In this document: positions 11,692 through 22,085 of the stretch, one piece after another
Layout of the letters: the number at the start of each line of letters is the position of its first letter
Position numbering within the stretch: the first letter of the stretch is position 1
NCBI GenBank assembly: GCA_036320915.1
Contig: JAXBDG010000004.1
Span: 1,488,001-1,552,000 of the forward strand
Source: Linnemannia elongata
Lineage: Eukaryota > Mortierellomycota > Mortierellomycetes > Mortierellales > Mortierellaceae
DNA: 64,000 nucleotides
Direction: 5' to 3'
Translations under genes and position numbers: made by a program
Notes under the pieces: model-generated
What the model was told of the DNA's origin: nothing
What the model saw: the letters and a program-made list of their open reading frames with translations, nothing else
Database searches by the model: none

Positions 11692-12222
11692 TAATTAACC
11701 TGCTTTGCACCTCGCTATCAGCTGGGTCTGCCAGCTTCCTCTTAGTGGGTCCATGCGGGCACGGACACCAAACAGCCATTGTCCCCATACTTTCTCTTGT
11801 TTGAGCCTCAAAGGCGCCTCTACCCTGGAGACCATGATCGGTAAGTGCCTTCTGTTGGACGCATCGGCTCTTTGCTCCACCGAGGCTCGAGTGCCTAAGT
11901 TGCGCCTTGGCATGTTCACGTGACTCTGACCAATCGGTCGAAGGCAAATCAAAAGGCAACCAACACACCCACGGCCCGGAGTAGAAGATGTGGTGAAAAA
12001 GAAGGCGGAAAGAGTGGAGTGCGACCCACTTCACAAATCGTGACAAAGTGAACACACTGCTCTGCTCCCCGCCTTGGCCCTTCCTTCTTTGCCCTTCTTT
12101 TCCTGTTTCTCCTTTTTACTTTCTTTTTTTTTCGCTTCACCTTTTCTCTTCTCCCCATCACTCTTCCCTTTCTCCTCCACTCCTACCTTTCACCTCTTAC
12201 CCTACTCACATCTACATCTATA
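11692..12222 (+). promoter_or_regulatory. PEX5 upstream region with E-box, TGACTC and CCAAT sites
   Basis: 531 bp between hAT-1 and the PEX5 start. A CACGTG palindrome (11917-11922) runs into TGACTC (11921-11926), with CCAAT at 11930-11934, about 290-305 bp before the ATG. These match bHLH, Gcn4/AP-1 and CCAAT-factor cores. A long pyrimidine tract (about 12060-12210) precedes the ATG, as is common in fungal leaders. The motifs are seen; their use is inferred. Confidence 0.4.
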
Positions 12223-14638
12223 ATGGCATTCCAGAGCATGGTCTCGGGAGCTGAATGCTCCTCAAGCGGAAACGCCATGCGCCAGTTCACAAAGCACTTC
12301 AACGAGAACGATACCTTGCAAAGGGTAAAGTAACAGAGGACAGCCACCCGTCAGGACAGTGCGTAGCACAGTCAACCAGGACACGCACCTCTATCCCCTC
12401 CTCCTTACTTCGTTTTCGGCCGTCGTTCACCACTGTAAAACCATCTCGATTGCCTCCGAAAAAAGTACTACAAACTAACATTTTCTCGCTCTTTTTTCTT
12501 CTTTACAACTTTTAAACTCGATCAGGAACGCTTCGTAAATGCCCCACAAGTCTCGGGTCCATCTATGCGCACAGCACGCCCTGTCATGGGCGGCGACGAT
12601 CAACAGGTAAAGGATCCTCGGCGGCACACAAAAAAGAGCAGAGGGATACTCAGCAATTGTTGTTCTCCACAGACCAATCGATCGCCCTGAACATGTGACG
12701 GAGAACCTATCCTGACTTCAACCGACCCGCTCACAACTCTTTTTTAGCTTTTGGACGAGTTTTTTCAACAGGAGAACCAACAGGGGGACCCCGGCTCATT
12801 CAGATTCAACGACATGCGCCAGGAACTGTCTGCTATGCACCACGCTCCCGGTTTTGCAGGTAAAGAGTCACCGGAGAGCTCAGCACCGATCACGATCGGC
12901 GACACTATTATTATTTTCTCACAGTGCTCATGACTTAAAGGCCCCCTATACTTTTCAATTGAACAACAACGTAGGCGGTGACTGGTCGCAGGAGTTTCAG
13001 GGACATCAACAGGGCGCTCGCCTTTTCGAGCTAAACCCAGAAGAAGAAGCTGCGTTCTCGGCCGCTTTCCAACAACACCAACCTCCTCCTCATGGTATGT
13101 ACAGCTACTAGATCCGCTAAAAAATCTCGTCCGCTTTGAAGAAATCAAGTCTATTCATAAGTGTTCGCACCTAGTACTGACCAGACCTCGTTTCTGTACG
13201 TTTTCACGTTCGACAAATAGAATGGCAGGAAGAATTTATGCAGCGTGAGCACGTTGTAGGCGATATGCCAGCAGAGTTCGAGGCCGCGTTTCAAAAGAAT
13301 TTTGATTGGGCCAACGAGTTTGCTCTGGTGGAAGGCAAGGGCAAGGGACGGGCAGTCGATGCTAACCAGGCTTCTTGGGAGGCTCAGTTCGAGGCCGCTC
13401 AACGCGACGGTGAGGCAGCCACTGCCAACCCCATCAACTTTGATGAACATGAACAGCTCGAGGATCTCTGGAACACACTCAAGGACAATTTGACCGACAC
13501 TGAGGATGTGCAGAATATCTTAGACGATCCCTCGAGTTGGGAGACCGAGTTTTCAGATCTCAATGCTGTTGCCGCTCCTCAGCTGGGACCTTACCAGTTC
13601 GAGCCCAATAACCACTACTTGACCCACCCTGATCCCATGGCCGAGGGTATTCGTCTGACAGAGGAGGGTGGTAGTCTTTCGGAAGCCGCTTTGGCATTTG
13701 AAGCCGCTGTGCAGCAGGATGATTCTAACAGCCGCGCTTGGATGATGCTCGGTAATGTCCAGGCCCAGAACGAGAAGGAGGAGCCTGCTATCCGCGCCCT
13801 CGAGAGAGCCGTTCAGGTCGATGCCAATAACTTGGATGCTTACATGGTAAGACACGGCTTTCATTTTCTTTTAATGTTATCACATGTGTGCTGTTCAGTT
13901 ATAAATTGACACTCATTACACAGATTTATTTGCTAACACCCTTTTCTTCTGCAATTTGTTTCCCCACATTAGAACCTCGCTGTTAGTTACACGAACGAGG
14001 GATACGATCATCAGGCTTACTTGACATTGGAGAAGTGGCTCGCGACCAAGTATCCTGACGTTGTTGCCGCCAATGGACCTCCTACCTCATCGATCAGCTC
14101 ATGGGAGACCCATGGACGTGTCACAGACCTGTACCTGCAGGCCGTTCGCAATGGCGCCAATGGTGCCGATATGGACGCAGATCTCCAGGTCGGTCTGGGT
14201 GTGTTGTTTTATGGTAGCGGCGAATACGAGAAGGCGGTCGACTGCTTCGTGGCTGGTCTCAAGGTCCGTCCTGGCGATTACTTGTTGTGGAACCGTCTGG
14301 GGGCTACTTTGGCCAACAGTGGACGGAGTGAGGATGCGATCGAGGCGTACCACAAAGCTCTTGAGATCAAGCCATCGTTTGTCCGTGCCCGTTACAACTT
14401 GGGAGTCTCGTGTATCAATATTGGGTGCCACAAGGAGGCGGCGGAGCATCTGTTGGGCGCATTGAGCATGCACCAGGCCGATGGCGAGGGTGGCGGAGGA
14501 GACGGATCAGTTAATGTCAGTGGCAACCTGTGGGAGACCCTTCGCCGGACTTTTATGATGATGAACCGTAGCGATCTCTCGGAGCGTGCTGTTGTTGGGG
14601 CAGACATTAACCAATTCCGTAACGAGTTTGAGTTTTAG
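12223..14638 (+). CDS. PEX5: Peroxisomal PTS1 import receptor PEX5
   Basis: Cycling receptor that binds C-terminal SKL-type signals in the cytosol and delivers proteins to the peroxisomal PEX13/PEX14 docking complex. Six exons: 12223-12324, 12526-12606, 12748-12859, 12975-13094, 13221-13846 and 13973-14638, giving 568 residues. The N-terminus MAFQSMVSGAECSSSGNAM carries the conserved cysteine (C12) that is monoubiquitinated for receptor export, in the usual ECxxxNA context. Five WxxxF/Y-type motifs are visible (DWSQEF, EWQEEF, DWANEF, SWEAQF, SWETEF), the PEX14-binding diaromatic motifs. The C-terminal half holds TPR repeats (AWMMLGNVQAQNEKEEPAIR, GVLFYGSGEYEKAVDCF, LWNRLGATLANSGRSEDAIE, ARYNLGVSCINIGCHKEA). 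No PTS2 cofactor domain was identified. The gene is bracketed by two hAT elements. Confidence 0.96.
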
Positions 14639-14718
14639 AGTTTGACTGTCCAAGAAAGGATGAGAAGGGGAAAAAAAACGAAAGTGGGTCCAATTGTACT
14701 TTTGCCCGTATATTAGAA

Positions 14719-14726
14719 CCCTAAGC
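14719..14726. repeat. hAT-2 target-site duplication, left copy
   Basis: CCCTAAGC, repeated exactly at 18907-18914. Confidence 0.95.
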
Positions 14727-14938
14727 CAGTGAACCACACCGCTCAACTTCAGGTGCAAAAATTGGCGTCTCCAGCCACCTTCCGGTGTGGCCACCGGTGT
14801 ACTGAAGCGATGGTCCACCGGATGAAAAAATTAAATAAACGGTCACACACCTGTTCTCCTTCCGGTGTACACCTGTTCTCCTACCGGTGTGCACTGGTTC
14901 TCCTACCGGTGTACACCTGTTCTCCTACCAGTGTACAC
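14727..14938 (+). repeat. hAT-2 left terminal inverted repeat
   Basis: 212 bp matching the inverse complement of 18695-18906; the two ends diverge after GTGTACAC. Five tandem 22-bp units (14851-14960, pattern CTGTTCTCCTACCGGTGTAC) overlap its inner half. Variant copies swap CTG/TGG and CCGG/CCAG. Confidence 0.95.
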
Positions 14939-15397
14939 CTGTTCTCCTACCGGTGTACACTGCTTGTATACACCTATCCTTCTGTCTGGCTCTCTGCTTA
15001 AACTGCTTGTTTTGCCACCCAGTATGCGTCGTAAAAACCATGCTACATTTAACCTGCGTCCACGCACATCAGCCTTCGCTTTGCCTTTCAACATCGCTCC
15101 CCAAATGGTAATGCCTTCCCTAAAAGCATTTCCTCACTGTTGTTCCCTTTTTTTTTCCTGTCCTTGCTTCGTTTCCAACTCACTCAGCTCACTCTCCCAC
15201 CTTCTTCACCCGCTGGTAAGTCCTCAGTTTCATCCACACCCGCGAGAGCATCAGCACATACACCAATAAAGCACTACGTGGTTTACATGTAATGATCTCC
15301 ATTATATCAACGCGACACCTCTCATGTTTACTTTCCTCTTACTCATATCAGTCGACACCCGTTCATTCGTCTGAAATGCTTTATAAAAGAAAGGGAT

Positions 15398-18300
15398 TTA
15401 ATGCCAATAAAGATACCCAGGATTCAAGTAATGTGGAAATCTACAGAAGAATTTGTTGAAACTATGACTGCGCATTAAGTTCCGGAAAGTTGTATGAAGC
15501 ATCCTGCACCTATTGGTTGCTAGGATTCGTCCGGCACGACTGAACGATCGTTCGGATTCAGATGATGTGGCTGGGATTCCTAGGTAAGCGCGAGCCACGC
15601 GGATTAAATATGCAGCCTCGAGGTCTTCCTGCCGTTCGTTCCAGTAATCCAGAGGAAGATCTGCAAATTCGGAAAAATCATTCTCCTCGGTCGCTATTTG
15701 CTCGCAGTAATCCTGCACGATCATGGCGGCATTCATCCTTCGTCTGACCAATGTTTGAATGGGCCCGGAATGGAATCTCTTCTGGCGGCTTGGAGTCGAT
15801 ACTTGAGAATCCTGACGGTCCTGGGCAGAGCGTTGGGCGTCCTCCTCCTGTAAGCGAATGATCTCTGCAACGACCAAGTATTTAACCTTGCACAAATACG
15901 TCGATGGATCGCTTCTTCCATTCAACATTCGGAAGACCATATCTGTCACCTCGAAGCCCGGGGGGAGGCGTGCATCGGCGGGGAGCGGCGTATTCCACAT
16001 GTCGAGCTTTCCATAAGCTGGGGTTAGGAACATGGCCACCAGCATGGAATCGGGGATAGTCTCATAGCTCCATGCTTGTCGCAACTCTTTCTCCAGCTGT
16101 TGATGCATCTCTCGTGGTCCGTCGGTAAGGAAAGTATCGATAGCAGGAAGGATTCCTTCAATCCTGGGATAGACTTGTGAGATGGTCGGGTTCTCAAGTT
16201 GGCCTACCCAATGGGTGAAGTTGGCTGCTCCTTGGAGAAGTCGAATGAGCTCGTTGAGGATAGCGACCTCTTCTTCGGATGGAATGAGCTTCTTGAGCGA
16301 GAGGGCGTTGGCTCGTTGGTCGTTGTGGGCTGCAAGCATCCGTCGGTATGCTTTTTCGAAGGCTGGAGAAACCTTGACGACCCGGGCGATCATTACATAC
16401 TTGGAGTTCCATCTAGTGTGGTTCATCGCAAGAAGTTTGTAGCTCTTGCCGAACAGGACCCTCTGCTCCTCTGCCAGGATTGACATCGCATTCGGGTGGG
16501 TTCTAAAAAAAACGGACACTTCCGAACACTTGCTGATCAGGGCTGCAACCGTGGCTGATGCTTCCCATGCTTTGCTGATACACAACTGCATTTTATGTGC
16601 AGCGCAGGCGATCCAGGCCACGTTACTCGTCTCTTGATAAAGAGACAGACACTTCTTCATATTCGAGCCTTGATCTGTTGTTGCGGCAATGACCTTGCCT
16701 TCCAAACCCCAGGCTGCGAGAACTTCCTCTATATTCGAAAGAAAAGCGGGATACGTGTTAGGATCGGATAATATGATTCGTAGATTAGCCCAAAACCGCC
16801 TTCTACCATAATACGACAACAATACCAAAAAAAAAAAAAAAAAAAAAAAAGGAACCTTACTAAGCTTTATCAGCAGAAACTCTCCCGTCTGGCGCTCTCC
16901 TTCAATTAGCACCATGTCGAGGAGGATTGTTGCCGTCTGTAGGCTTGGGGTAATGTAGTGCATTGTGATCCCCAGATACTTGCGCTGGTCCGCGCTTGTC
17001 CAGCCGTCGAATGTGATAGCGCAACGGTCCATGTCCCTGGCAAACAGTCCTCGAAGGTGGAGATATTTGTCGCGGGTGGTATTGGCGACTTTCTTCTTCA
17101 TCGTATATGAGGCATGGACGTCGAATCCCCGCATGCTCACTGCCTTGATTTTCCGAAAATTAGGATTGTCGAACAAAGAGTAGTTCACCGCACCCTCGCT
17201 AAGGAGATTTAGCCAGCATGCTTCGACGGTTGCCTTATCTTCCAAAGTAGGGATCGGAATACCGGGTAAGGCGCTCAGAAATTTCGATTTCCTGGGTGTC
17301 CGCTTGGGGGTCGAAGGTGCTTGGTATTCTTGTTGCTCCTTGGACGCGTGAAGGTCGACTGGCAAGCGCTCCAGACAATTCTGGAGCCCCTGGAATAATC
17401 GGAAGGCTTCGTATACTTCTTTGTGGGTGCTATTCATATGACTTTCGCGGCCGATCATTCCAGCACCACCGGATAACTTGGTCTTGCAGGAGTCGTCGGT
17501 CATTATGGCACAGATATATTTGCTCTTTTCTTCTCCCTCATCGAAGACTTTGACCGAACGGAAAAAATGGGAGAAGATAGCGTTACCACGAGCCCGCGCA
17601 CGGTTTGGAACATGAATCAAAGCCTTCATCTCCTCTGGAGCATGCTCGCTACAATCTTCAGGCGAAGGGAGCTCATACGGAAGACATCTCTCTACCACCT
17701 GCAGCCATCGCTCCGAACACGTATACCGGGCACGCAATTGGCGACGCTGCTCTTCACGAACTTGGGTTGGGCTCATATCATACAACGGAGTTCCGGTCCT
17801 CATGTCCTCAATAATGGCGATTGAAGTGGCCCTGGAGTGAGATGTTTGAGACCTTGGAATACCCCTTGGAGCAGCACGCATCTCGGGGTCATCAGTACTC
17901 TCACGTCGAGATGATCCAGAAATCGATGTCGAATCCGTGGTATCGGAGAGCGCTGAGGAAGTTTGGGAGCGGTAAGGGTGGTAGGCAACCCGTGAACGAG
18001 AGGGAGACGCTACAGGGTTGGCAGTTGTTTCGGGCATTGAGGCTATGCGAAGCAATGGAGGGGGCTCAAGAACAGCAGGAGGTTCGTCGCGAACGACCGT
18101 AGAAATCTCTCCCGGTTGTCCCCAAAAACACGCTTCCCCACTAGGCTGCACGAATCCAATAAAGGGGCAGGGTCAGCAAGTAAACTTGCACAACTTGGGA
18201 CGGCACAAAATCAGATTTGATAACTTCAATAACTTACTGAAAGGAAGGACTCATCTTCGCCCTCTTTGCTGTTTTCGTCAACAGGTCCGTCAGTCATTTC

Positions 18301-18450
18301 GTCATCAACGCATCGGGCTCCAATGGCACTTCGCCTAGGCTTCGAAGGAAAGTCTTCCTCGAACTCTTCTCCTAGTGGACTGTGAGAATAAGGATCTTCG
18401 CTCAAGTCATCGTATGTGGTATCCTCTAAGGGATCGTAGTTGTAATTCAT
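15398..18450 (-). CDS. hAT-2 transposase (BED-like finger, RNase H-like DDE, hAT dimerisation)
   Basis: Exons 18450-18238, 18145-16861 and 16728-15398 join in phase to 942 residues. Exon 1 is acidic, and a Ser/Thr-rich linker follows. A BED-like finger reads C283, C291, H307, H312. The catalytic core shows D451 in ITFDGWTSADQRKYLG, D518 in ATTDQGSNMKK, a C-H motif (ACAAHKMQLC) and E892 in SSESERSFSRAG, with the hAT C-terminal dimerisation segment. Intron 2 (16729-16860) contains a 24-base A run on the + strand; unspliced it reads as a run of Phe, which is why an apparently longer frame exists. Intron 2 falls at the same place and phase as intron 2 of the hAT-1 transposase. Confidence 0.92.
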
Positions 18451-18629
18451 TGCGGGAGATGATGGAAGGTTATAGGGTAGAGATGAATGTATTTCCTACA
18501 ACATACTATTTACTCCTTCCTTCTGTGTCAGAGCATGGTGTATCCAAGCCTCACCGATGGTGACGCATGCGAAAGTTGCAAAAAAAAACGAGCGGTATCA
18601 TGCATTAGTAGACACTGGAAGAAAAAAAG

Positions 18630-18782
18630 GTGTACACTGGTAGAGAACAGGTGTACACCGGAAGGAGAACCAGTGTACACTGGTAGGAGAACCAGTGTAC
18701 ACTGGTAGGAGAACAGGTGTACACCGGTAGGAGAACCAGTGCACACCGGTAGGAGAACAGGTGTACACCGGAAGGAGAACAG
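18630..18782 (-). repeat. hAT-2 right-end 22-bp tandem array
   Basis: Seven head-to-tail copies (one is 21 bp) of a unit containing GTGTACACCGGTAGGAGAAC, with variants GTGTACACTGG, GTGCACACC and CCGGAAGG. Each carries a near-palindromic GGTGTACACC core. It overlaps the right inverted repeat. Spacing and position suggest subterminal transposase-binding sites. Confidence 0.85.
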
Positions 18783-18906
18783 GTGTGTGACCGTTTATTT
18801 AATTTTTTCATCCGGTGGACCATCGCTTCAGTACACCGGTGGCCACACCGGAAGGTGGCTGGAGACGCCAATTTTTGCACCTGAAGTTGAGCGGTGTGGT
18901 TCACTG
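18695..18906 (-). repeat. hAT-2 right terminal inverted repeat
   Basis: Inverse complement of 14727-14938. It ends GTGTGGTTCACTG and is followed directly by the second CCCTAAGC copy. Confidence 0.95.
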
Positions 18907-18914
18907 CCCTAAGC

Positions 18915-18959
18915 TAGCCAGCCATGTAAACTATTTGATAACTTCAATAATCTCAAGAA

Positions 18960-19008
<49 letters not shown>

Positions 19009-20136
19009 ATACCAAAGAGTTCTTGGGCCATATGGTCGACACTCTCATTTTGCAGGGTGACATCTCTGAGAAGGGTTGATTGTCACAGATGCCAGATGCT
19101 TGCCGCTCTTTAGGACAGAGAGGAAGATGATCCGCGACACATGTGAAGTCGAATTTGAGTGACAAAGCTAAGGAGGGAGAAGGCGGGTAAGAAAGGGAGG
19201 GGGAAGAGAAAAAGATGAAGAACGTGAACAAACAACAAGAGAGGGAAGATTAAGGGTGAAAAAAGCAAGGAGGAGTAGAGAGAAGGCTAGGAGGAGGAAG
19301 ATGAGAGGGGAGAACAACAGGGGTAGATATTTTTCTCAATTGAAAATTGGCAGAGTGAGAGCGGTGAGAGGAGGAAAAGGAACTACAGACACAGCGTGTG
19401 AAAGCAAAAAAAAATCTCACAAAAATCCAGTTTTCCATCTCGCACATTTTTTTCGACCCTGAATGCCTGAGAGAAAATCAATTGTGAGCCAGCCCTTCAT
19501 CAAAACAGAGAGAACAGCCGAAAGGGCCGAACAAAACGGAATCTTGGTGAGTATCATCCCACTTTGTTCAAGTGAGGCTGCGGTTCGTGGGTGTTGTTGT
19601 GATGCTTTGTGTGTTTTGGTCTATTGGGCTGGACCTCCATGTCAAAAATAGATGTTGTTCTACAAATTGAAGAGAAACTCGCCCACACTTTGGCTGTACT
19701 CCCATTCTCTTCCTCCCTCTCCATCGGCTGGCTGGTTCTCCCGCTTTTCCCTTCTTTTTTTTTTTTTTCATCCGCCTACAGTCATTTTTGTCCGCGCGCC
19801 CCCTTCTTCGATTTCCTTCCTTCCATCCCTGGCTTTTCTCCTTCTGGGTGTTCCCAAGATGGTTTCAAAGGTGACTTAAAGTAAGGGTATCGGCTGTATT
19901 GTTTATTGTTGCAAAATGATAAGAAAAAAAAAGAGAGAACAAAGAAAATGACGGATGTTGTTGTTGTTGATTGAAATGGAACTGGGGGGTAGTCAATCCT
20001 TCCTGTTTCGTCTGGTATCTCCTTTCCCCCCCATCGGCTCGCTCCTTTCCTTGCTGTTGCTGTTGTTGTGGCTGTTAGTTGTTGGTTGGGATGGGTTACT
20101 GCCGCTGAGATCTCGATTGAGATTGTTGGTGTGTAT
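18915..20136. other. Gap between hAT-2 and the desaturase, with a 45-base A tract
   Basis: No supported gene. Just past hAT-2 is a pure run of 45 A (18962-19006), the longest homopolymer in the window. The segment 19200-19320 is purine-rich and 19690-19840 pyrimidine-rich. An 18-nt word at 18933-18950 (ATTTGATAACTTCAATAA) also occurs at 18215-18232 inside hAT-2. The right part should carry the 3' UTR of the minus-strand desaturase. Confidence 0.6.
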
Positions 20137-21603
20137 CTACAGATCCTTCTTGAGCTCAGGAAGGACAATCTTTTGGGCATCGACATACTCCTTGGCCTCG
20201 TGCTTGGCGACCTCGACAAAGAAGCCGACCTGATCGGCGACATCCTTGAGGGCCGAGTAGACGATACTGTTACCCTTGGCAAAGCCATGGATATGGTAGG
20301 TCAAACCGACCTCGTCGCAAAACTCTCTGACAAATGGCTGGGCGCGACGGAGGTTGTGCCGGGGCATGCGTGGGAACAAATGGTGGATGGCCTGGAACTG
20401 GAGACCGCCATGGAACCAGTCCAGCCAGGTCGGGCAGTCGACATCCATGGTGGTGCGGAGCATCTTTGCAGCAAAGGACTCGGCATCGCCCAACTCCTCG
20501 GTCGACATACCGAAATGCGAGAGCGTGATCTGGACGTGGAGCATGAAGGTGAACATGTGCGAGACAAAGATGTACGCGATGATCATGTTCCAGGTGGGGA
20601 GCTGCTTAACAAAGTAAGGGTACCAGATCCAGTAGATGCAGAGACCGAAAATCTCCTGCTTGCGGTAAGGGTAGACGGGTTCTGTGGCCAGGAAGGTCAT
20701 CGACTGGACGTAGAGGTTGAAGCGACCGAGCATCATGATGGGGTAGTAGAGGTAGTGTTGGTACGAAACAAAGAACTGGGCCGCCCGGTCAAAGACCATC
20801 TCCTTTTGATGGTAGGTCGAGAAGAAGCCCTTGAAGATGCGAGTCGTCACAGCAAAGAAGGGCAAGTGCTGAATATCGGGGTCGTGGATCGGGTGGTTGG
20901 TGACAATATGGTGAACGTAGTGCGACTTTTTCCACCATCCAATCGAGAGGCCGCCGAGGAAGTCTGCCAAAAAGATACCAATTCCGTTGTCGATCTCAAG
21001 GCTGTGGGTGATCGAGTTGTGGCCGGCGTCGTGGGCAAAGAATGAGATCTGGTGCCAGAACATGGCCAGGCAGAGAGCAGATGCCATGTAGTGCATCGTG
21101 CAGGTTCCGTAGAGGTTGAGGACAATCGCCATCGTGAAAAGCGTCAGGTAGCGCGAGAACTCCCAGGCATAGTTAATATAGTTGGTCTCGAAAAGCTGCT
21201 GGTCCCTCAGACGGGTCTCGAGTTGGCGGTAGGCCTTGGAGTAGATGGCCTCCTGGGCGGCAAAGATCTCTTCCTTGGACCGCGAGCCAGGGTTGCCGAG
21301 GATAGGTGCAAACTCTGGGTCGGAATCCCTGGGGAGATAGTCGGCAATCTCAAAGTACTTGATTTTCTTTTCGAGCACATAGTCCGGGTGGAGCGCCTTG
21401 ACCTCGTCCGTACAGTCGCGACCGATGCAGTGGCGAATAGCGAGCTGTCCACCGGGGTGATGCTTGATCCACTTGTCGAGCTTGTAGACCTTTTGGTTGA
21501 CGACGATGAGAATCTCACCGGCCTTGCATCTCGCCTCGAGCTGCGACTTTGAGATGACGTTCTTCTTGGTCTGGGGCTCGACGTAGGTCGACTCTGGTGG
21601 CAT
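20137..21603 (-). CDS. Cytochrome b5-fused fatty-acid/sphingolipid desaturase, likely delta-8 sphingolipid type
   Basis: Single-exon gene of 488 residues. An N-terminal cytochrome b5 domain has haem-ligand motif HPGG at 49-52 (WIKHHPGGQLAIRH). A membrane desaturase domain with three histidine boxes follows: HDAGH (191-195), HYVHH (228-232) and QAIHH (404-408). The segments TNHPIHDPDIQHLPFF and FPRMPRHNLRRAQPF resemble fungal sphingolipid delta-8 desaturases, which introduce a cis/trans double bond into the long-chain base of ceramides at the ER. The Mortierella delta-6 acyl desaturase I remember reads differently around the boxes (HDFLHH), so that identity looks less likely. Box three has Gln as first ligand, as in front-end desaturases, but Ile where Glu is usual. 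The ATG at 21603 follows a GA-rich leader; the frame runs open upstream but is low complexity. Substrate is inferred. Confidence 0.85.
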   Translation of the reverse strand: MPPESTYVEPQTKKNVISKSQLEARCKAGEILIVVNQKVYKLDKWIKHHPGGQLAIRHCIGRDCTDEVKALHPDYVLEKKIKYFEIADYLPRDSDPEFAPILGNPGSRSKEEIFAAQEAIYSKAYRQLETRLRDQQLFETNYINYAWEFSRYLTLFTMAIVLNLYGTCTMHYMASALCLAMFWHQISFFAHDAGHNSITHSLEIDNGIGIFLADFLGGLSIGWWKKSHYVHHIVTNHPIHDPDIQHLPFFAVTTRIFKGFFSTYHQKEMVFDRAAQFFVSYQHYLYYPIMMLGRFNLYVQSMTFLATEPVYPYRKQEIFGLCIYWIWYPYFVKQLPTWNMIIAYIFVSHMFTFMLHVQITLSHFGMSTEELGDAESFAAKMLRTTMDVDCPTWLDWFHGGLQFQAIHHLFPRMPRHNLRRAQPFVREFCDEVGLTYHIHGFAKGNSIVYSALKDVADQVGFFVEVAKHEAKEYVDAQKIVLPELKKDL

Positions 21604-22085
21604 GATGGAAGATGATGAAGGGGGGGACCTAGAGACGGGGGAGGGGAACAACGAAACGAAGCACAAGGAGGAAGGAGGAGGCACGGAGGGAGGGAAGAAG
21701 GACGGGGAGGAAGAAGAGAACGAGGAGGAACGGAGAGGAGGAGAAGGAAGGGGGATAAGGATGAGAAAGAAGAGGGTGAAGAAGAAGAAGAAGAAGAAGA
21801 AGAAGAGAAGGAGAAAAGAGAAAAGAGAAAAGAGAAAAGGGAAAAGTGAAAAAGGGCGAGGGTATTTCGCAAAATAAAATGGCTCTAGAAGCGGGGGAAG
21901 AGTCCAGGGCAAGAAAAATAAAGAAAAAAAAAAAAAAAAAGTAGGGAATCCAACCAACCAGAGAGGATACAATCCCTCCAGGGTCAAACAAAGCCAAACA
22001 AAGATGCACCTCCAAGAATTCACACACAAAATGGTACGATAAATAGAGTAAAAGAGAGACATAGAGAGAGAGATATCAATTGTGA
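21604..22085 (-). promoter_or_regulatory. Desaturase leader and promoter, strongly purine-biased on the + strand
   Basis: Dense GGA/GAA repeats (21600-21860: GAAGAAGAA and GAGAAAA runs), so the transcript leader is almost pure pyrimidine. An A-run lies near 21924-21940. No upstream coding exon could be joined. Confidence 0.45.

Larger units (their letters stand above)
14727..18906 (-). mobile_element. hAT-2: complete hAT-superfamily DNA transposon
   Basis: A 4180-bp element with 212-bp inverted repeats (14727-14938 and 18695-18906) that look identical, beginning CAGTGAACCACACC. An exact 8-bp target-site duplication, CCCTAAGC, flanks it (14719-14726 and 18907-18914); it fits the nnnTAnnn pattern reported for Buster-type hATs. 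The transposase lies on the minus strand and is open after splicing. Arrays of a 22-bp unit containing the palindrome GGTGTACACC extend the ends inward: five copies left, seven right. Its ends share only CAGTG with hAT-1, so this is a different family. The insertion begins 88 bp after the PEX5 stop, probably in its 3' UTR. Confidence 0.96.

Noticed and set aside
15398..18151. Single 917-codon transposase frame with a poly-Phe stretch
   Set aside because: The Phe run comes from an A/T tract in intron 2; splicing 16729-16860 and adding an upstream exon gives a better hAT protein.
18630..18782. CRISPR-like array of 22-bp repeats
   Set aside because: Repeats are contiguous with no spacers, lie in a transposon end, and the genome is eukaryotic.
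18907..19006. Retroposed sequence ending in the 45-A tract
   Set aside because: No upstream reverse-transcribed gene body or flanking duplication beyond that of hAT-2; similar A runs occur elsewhere in the window.
20068..21045. Long plus-strand ORF of 325 codons opposite the desaturase
   Set aside because: It is an antisense shadow of a clear desaturase with cytochrome b5 and histidine boxes; its translation has no family features.
20137..21603. Delta-6 or delta-5 PUFA desaturase
   Set aside because: Sequence around the histidine boxes (HDAGH, HDPDIQHLPFF) resembles sphingolipid delta-8 enzymes rather than the Mortierella delta-6 enzyme I remember; certainty is moderate.
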